From Straminergon stramineum (taxonomy: Eukaryota; Streptophyta; Bryopsida; Hypnales; Calliergonaceae), in NCBI GenBank assembly GCA_963920665.1, contig OY987272.1:5523001-5587000 (forward strand): a stretch of DNA of 64,000 nt, given 5' to 3'. Under the pieces are notes generated by a model. The model had not been told where the DNA came from, did not search any database, and saw only the letters and a list, made by a program, of their open reading frames with translations. Shown here in pieces: positions 61,881 through 64,000 of this stretch (positions are counted from its first letter, which is position 1; every line of letters begins with the position of its first letter). The position numbers and the translations under genes are program-made.

Positions 61881-62039
61881 AAATCAAAGAACTAAATTCA
61901 AATGTTTGTCAAATAGAGGTAAAAAAGAGAGTTCAAGTGGAGTATGACCCCATTTGCTTCTTGAGACTCTGAAAAAACAAACACTTCAATTTAACAAACA
62001 ATTATGTATTTTTACATAATGAACGCATATACAATGCGA

Positions 62040-62140
62040 CAACGTTGAAAAAAAATCAGATGAAAAAAAGGTTCTTTACATCCATTTGATTAGTTTTTGT
62101 CATTCATCAAATACAAAACATCCACTTCAATGTTTAAGGG
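62040..62140. mobile_element. Family X MITE end fragment
   Basis: TTGTCATTCATCAAATACAA and ATCCACTTCAATGTTTAAGGG followed by TTAA (62141-62144) match the GTCATCCATC side of family X. The opposite end was not found. Confidence 0.5.
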
Positions 62141-62696
62141 TTAAGATAAGTTTGGCATATTTGTGGTGATTTCCAAAGAATTTGGAATTATGAAAAATTA
62201 TACCTAGTGGGAAAAAAACTATTGGGTAATGGATGTAGGTAAGAAGAAGGCAATCATGGTATTGAAGGTTGCAGTGCATCATGAAGTTTATGATTATATT
62301 GCTAGTTGATTACCTAACTCTTATTGATCAACCAATCCCACTGAGCTTATTGATTCTCTGAACTTAGTTGATGATACAGGCACATGATTTTATAAAATCT
62401 ATTCTTCCTTTATTTATTTATTTTTCAAATTTTTCATAGATTTGACACAACTTATATTGAGCCCCTTTATAGATTATCATTCAACCGCCTTACATATATT
62501 TAGTCCTCTTACAAATTGTTTATAGAATTGACATATATTCTAGTTGTGTTTGGATAATAACTTGCATTTATAGATATGTGATTTCTTATATTAAATGTGA
62601 AACATATGTTTGGAAGAATTTTTTTTAACTATGCCAAAATGACATATGCAAGTTCTGACTTGTCAAATTTGTCACAGTTCTTATTTCATTTTTATC

Positions 62697-63080
62697 ATGG
62701 ATATACATGCAAATGGTGAAAGAGACTTGTCCCCTAAATCATTGATGTATACTAGCAAATGTCGTTCTAGTTTGTCCAAGGTATCAGATGGTTTAGCATC
62801 CATAATGAAAACCAACTGAGAAAAGACAATTGTAGTGATGATTGAAGGTCTAGACCAGGCAAATGCAAGACAAACTTAGTTATTTGATTTGGAATTGAAA
62901 AAGCACAATGGCAACATGGCATTATAGAAAGAGTCATTGCAAGCTCAAAAAATTGCTTAAGAGAAGCTTCTAGTCATTGAAGAAAATAAAATACAAGCAA
63001 GCAAGGAAACATCTCAAGGATTCATTGGAGCCCTAATGGCAATGAGCACTGCCATTGGGTCTAAAATGCAAGAGTCATAG
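62697..63080 (+). pseudogene. Decayed ORF, 128 codons with four in-frame stops, coiled-coil C terminus
   Basis: One frame from the ATG at 62697 to the TAG at 63078-63080 reads as an ordered hydrophilic protein apart from four internal stops (one TGA, two TAG, one TAA). Each is one C-to-T change from CGA, CAG or CAA, the pattern left by cytosine methylation decay. Stop-free stretches such as EKLLVIEENKIQASKETSQG and LFDLELKKHNGNMAL predict a Lys/Glu/Gln-rich coiled coil, followed by a helix (GALMAMSTAIGSK). This resembles the C terminus of Myb/SANT-like proteins of plant DNA transposons, but the family is a guess. The 5' part was not found. Confidence 0.45.
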
Positions 63081-64000
63081 TTCACTACTTTATGTTTATA
63101 ATTGTATTGTAGTTCATGCAGTTGTAGTGCAATGTGCTTTGTCTTTTTCATTGCTATTGATTTGGTGTGCTATGTTATTGTTTTCCTTTTCCTATGAAGG
63201 TTTGAAGTCTTCAATATATGATGATTATTTTTCACTTGGTCATTCACATTCTTGCACTATGAATGCAATGCCTCTTCATGTTCTATGAATTTAATGGAAT
63301 GAATTCAAAATTGGATCATCCATTTTGTCCCCTATTTCTTAAATTCATTTGTGTTTGGAATTAGAGTACTTGGTGAATGATATAAAGTTTGATGCATTTG
63401 AATTAATTAAAATTATGTTTAAAGTTACTGTGGGCAATTTGGCTGAACTAATAATTTGTAGATATGATGATTTACATTTCGATAATTAAACCAAACTTCA
63501 CCTAACTTCTAGAAAAAAACTCAATAGAAATTAAAACTTGGAACCTTTAGTGCAAAGGTTGGCATATCCTATAATAGACATGTTATCCTTCACATTCCAT
63601 CAACTTCCAAATAAATTATGAAAGCATATTGTTCAATATATTGATGAAGTAAAGATCTTTATAAAGATCAAGTGAAGATCCTTAAAGACTTTGTACATCA
63701 CATGAAGATCCTTATAAATTTTGTACATATATTGAATGAAATTCACTAAAGATTCTTCCCTTGAATATGAGAGGGGAAAAAATTGTCAAATTTGAATCAC
63801 TAATGTGTTTGTAAATGAAGGCTTAAAATTCAAATCTTAAAACTCAAGTGTATCAAAACTGAAATCATAAACATTTCATTCAAATACAAAGATAGTTGTT
63901 AAGATGTTAATATGTCTATTGTTGTAGCCCTTCTAAATGCCACAAATGCTCTACTATGGCATTTTTTTATCAACTATGCCTCATCTGTAATATCTCTTCT
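63081..64000. other. AT-rich DNA, nothing recognised
   Basis: Includes a short direct repeat (AAGATC.TTATAAA / GAAGATCCTTA..., 63652-63720). The ORF at 63055-63288 looks like the untranslated tail of the preceding relic. Confidence 0.45.

Noticed and set aside
1..64000. tRNA, rRNA or organellar insertions
   Set aside because: No B-box-like arm with a matching cloverleaf, no rRNA core and no plastid or mitochondrial gene was noticed by eye; a covariance-model search was not possible here.

Overview
This is plant nuclear DNA. Two genes on the minus strand are assembled from short exons with GT..AG introns, and both encode proteins typical of land plants. The rest is very AT-rich, with almost no coding capacity and many short, non-autonomous transposable elements. 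No operon, phage, CRISPR, tRNA or rRNA structure was seen. The species cannot be named from the sequence. Short introns beside large AT-rich spacers would suit a bryophyte or another seed-free land plant, but that is inference.

Layout. 1-5220: AT-rich repeat remnants. 5223-5446: a pogo-type MITE. 5450-8600: a GC-richer island of local tandem duplications, one holding a 142-bp MITE. 8990-20240: repeats, dominated by elements with TTAA at both ends and CCC-type termini. 21630-28342 (minus): a chloroplast glutamyl endopeptidase gene (CGEP), 14 coding exons and 937 codons. 28575-29177: a chain of TTAA elements. 29180-38150: AT-rich DNA with a CACTA-like hairpin MITE, a 1.4-kb inverted complex with a 42-bp minisatellite, a possible solo LTR and two strong hairpins. 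38153-41885 (minus): the eIF3 subunit H gene, 11 coding exons and 338 codons. 41990-42341: its upstream region with a telo-box and a 3 x 27-bp array. 43270-55000: MITEs, including two 931-bp copies of an element with 8-bp target duplications and several ~930-bp TTAA elements. 58200-64000: a (TA)n tract, unrecognised ORF fragments, a 1146-bp solo LTR with a perfect 5-bp target duplication, and a C-to-T-decayed coding remnant.

The two genes are not functionally linked. One is a nucleus-encoded stromal peptidase, the other a cytosolic translation-initiation factor. Reading phase matches at every exon junction and both lengths agree with the families, so both look intact.

The most unusual material is the TTAA-bounded element population: about 0.13-0.4 kb and 0.92-1.14 kb, termini near CCCCTAAAGGAC, no ORFs. 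In three separate places neighbouring copies share single TTAA tetranucleotides. The TTAA target and CCC ends are hallmarks of the piggyBac superfamily; assigning this family to it is inference.
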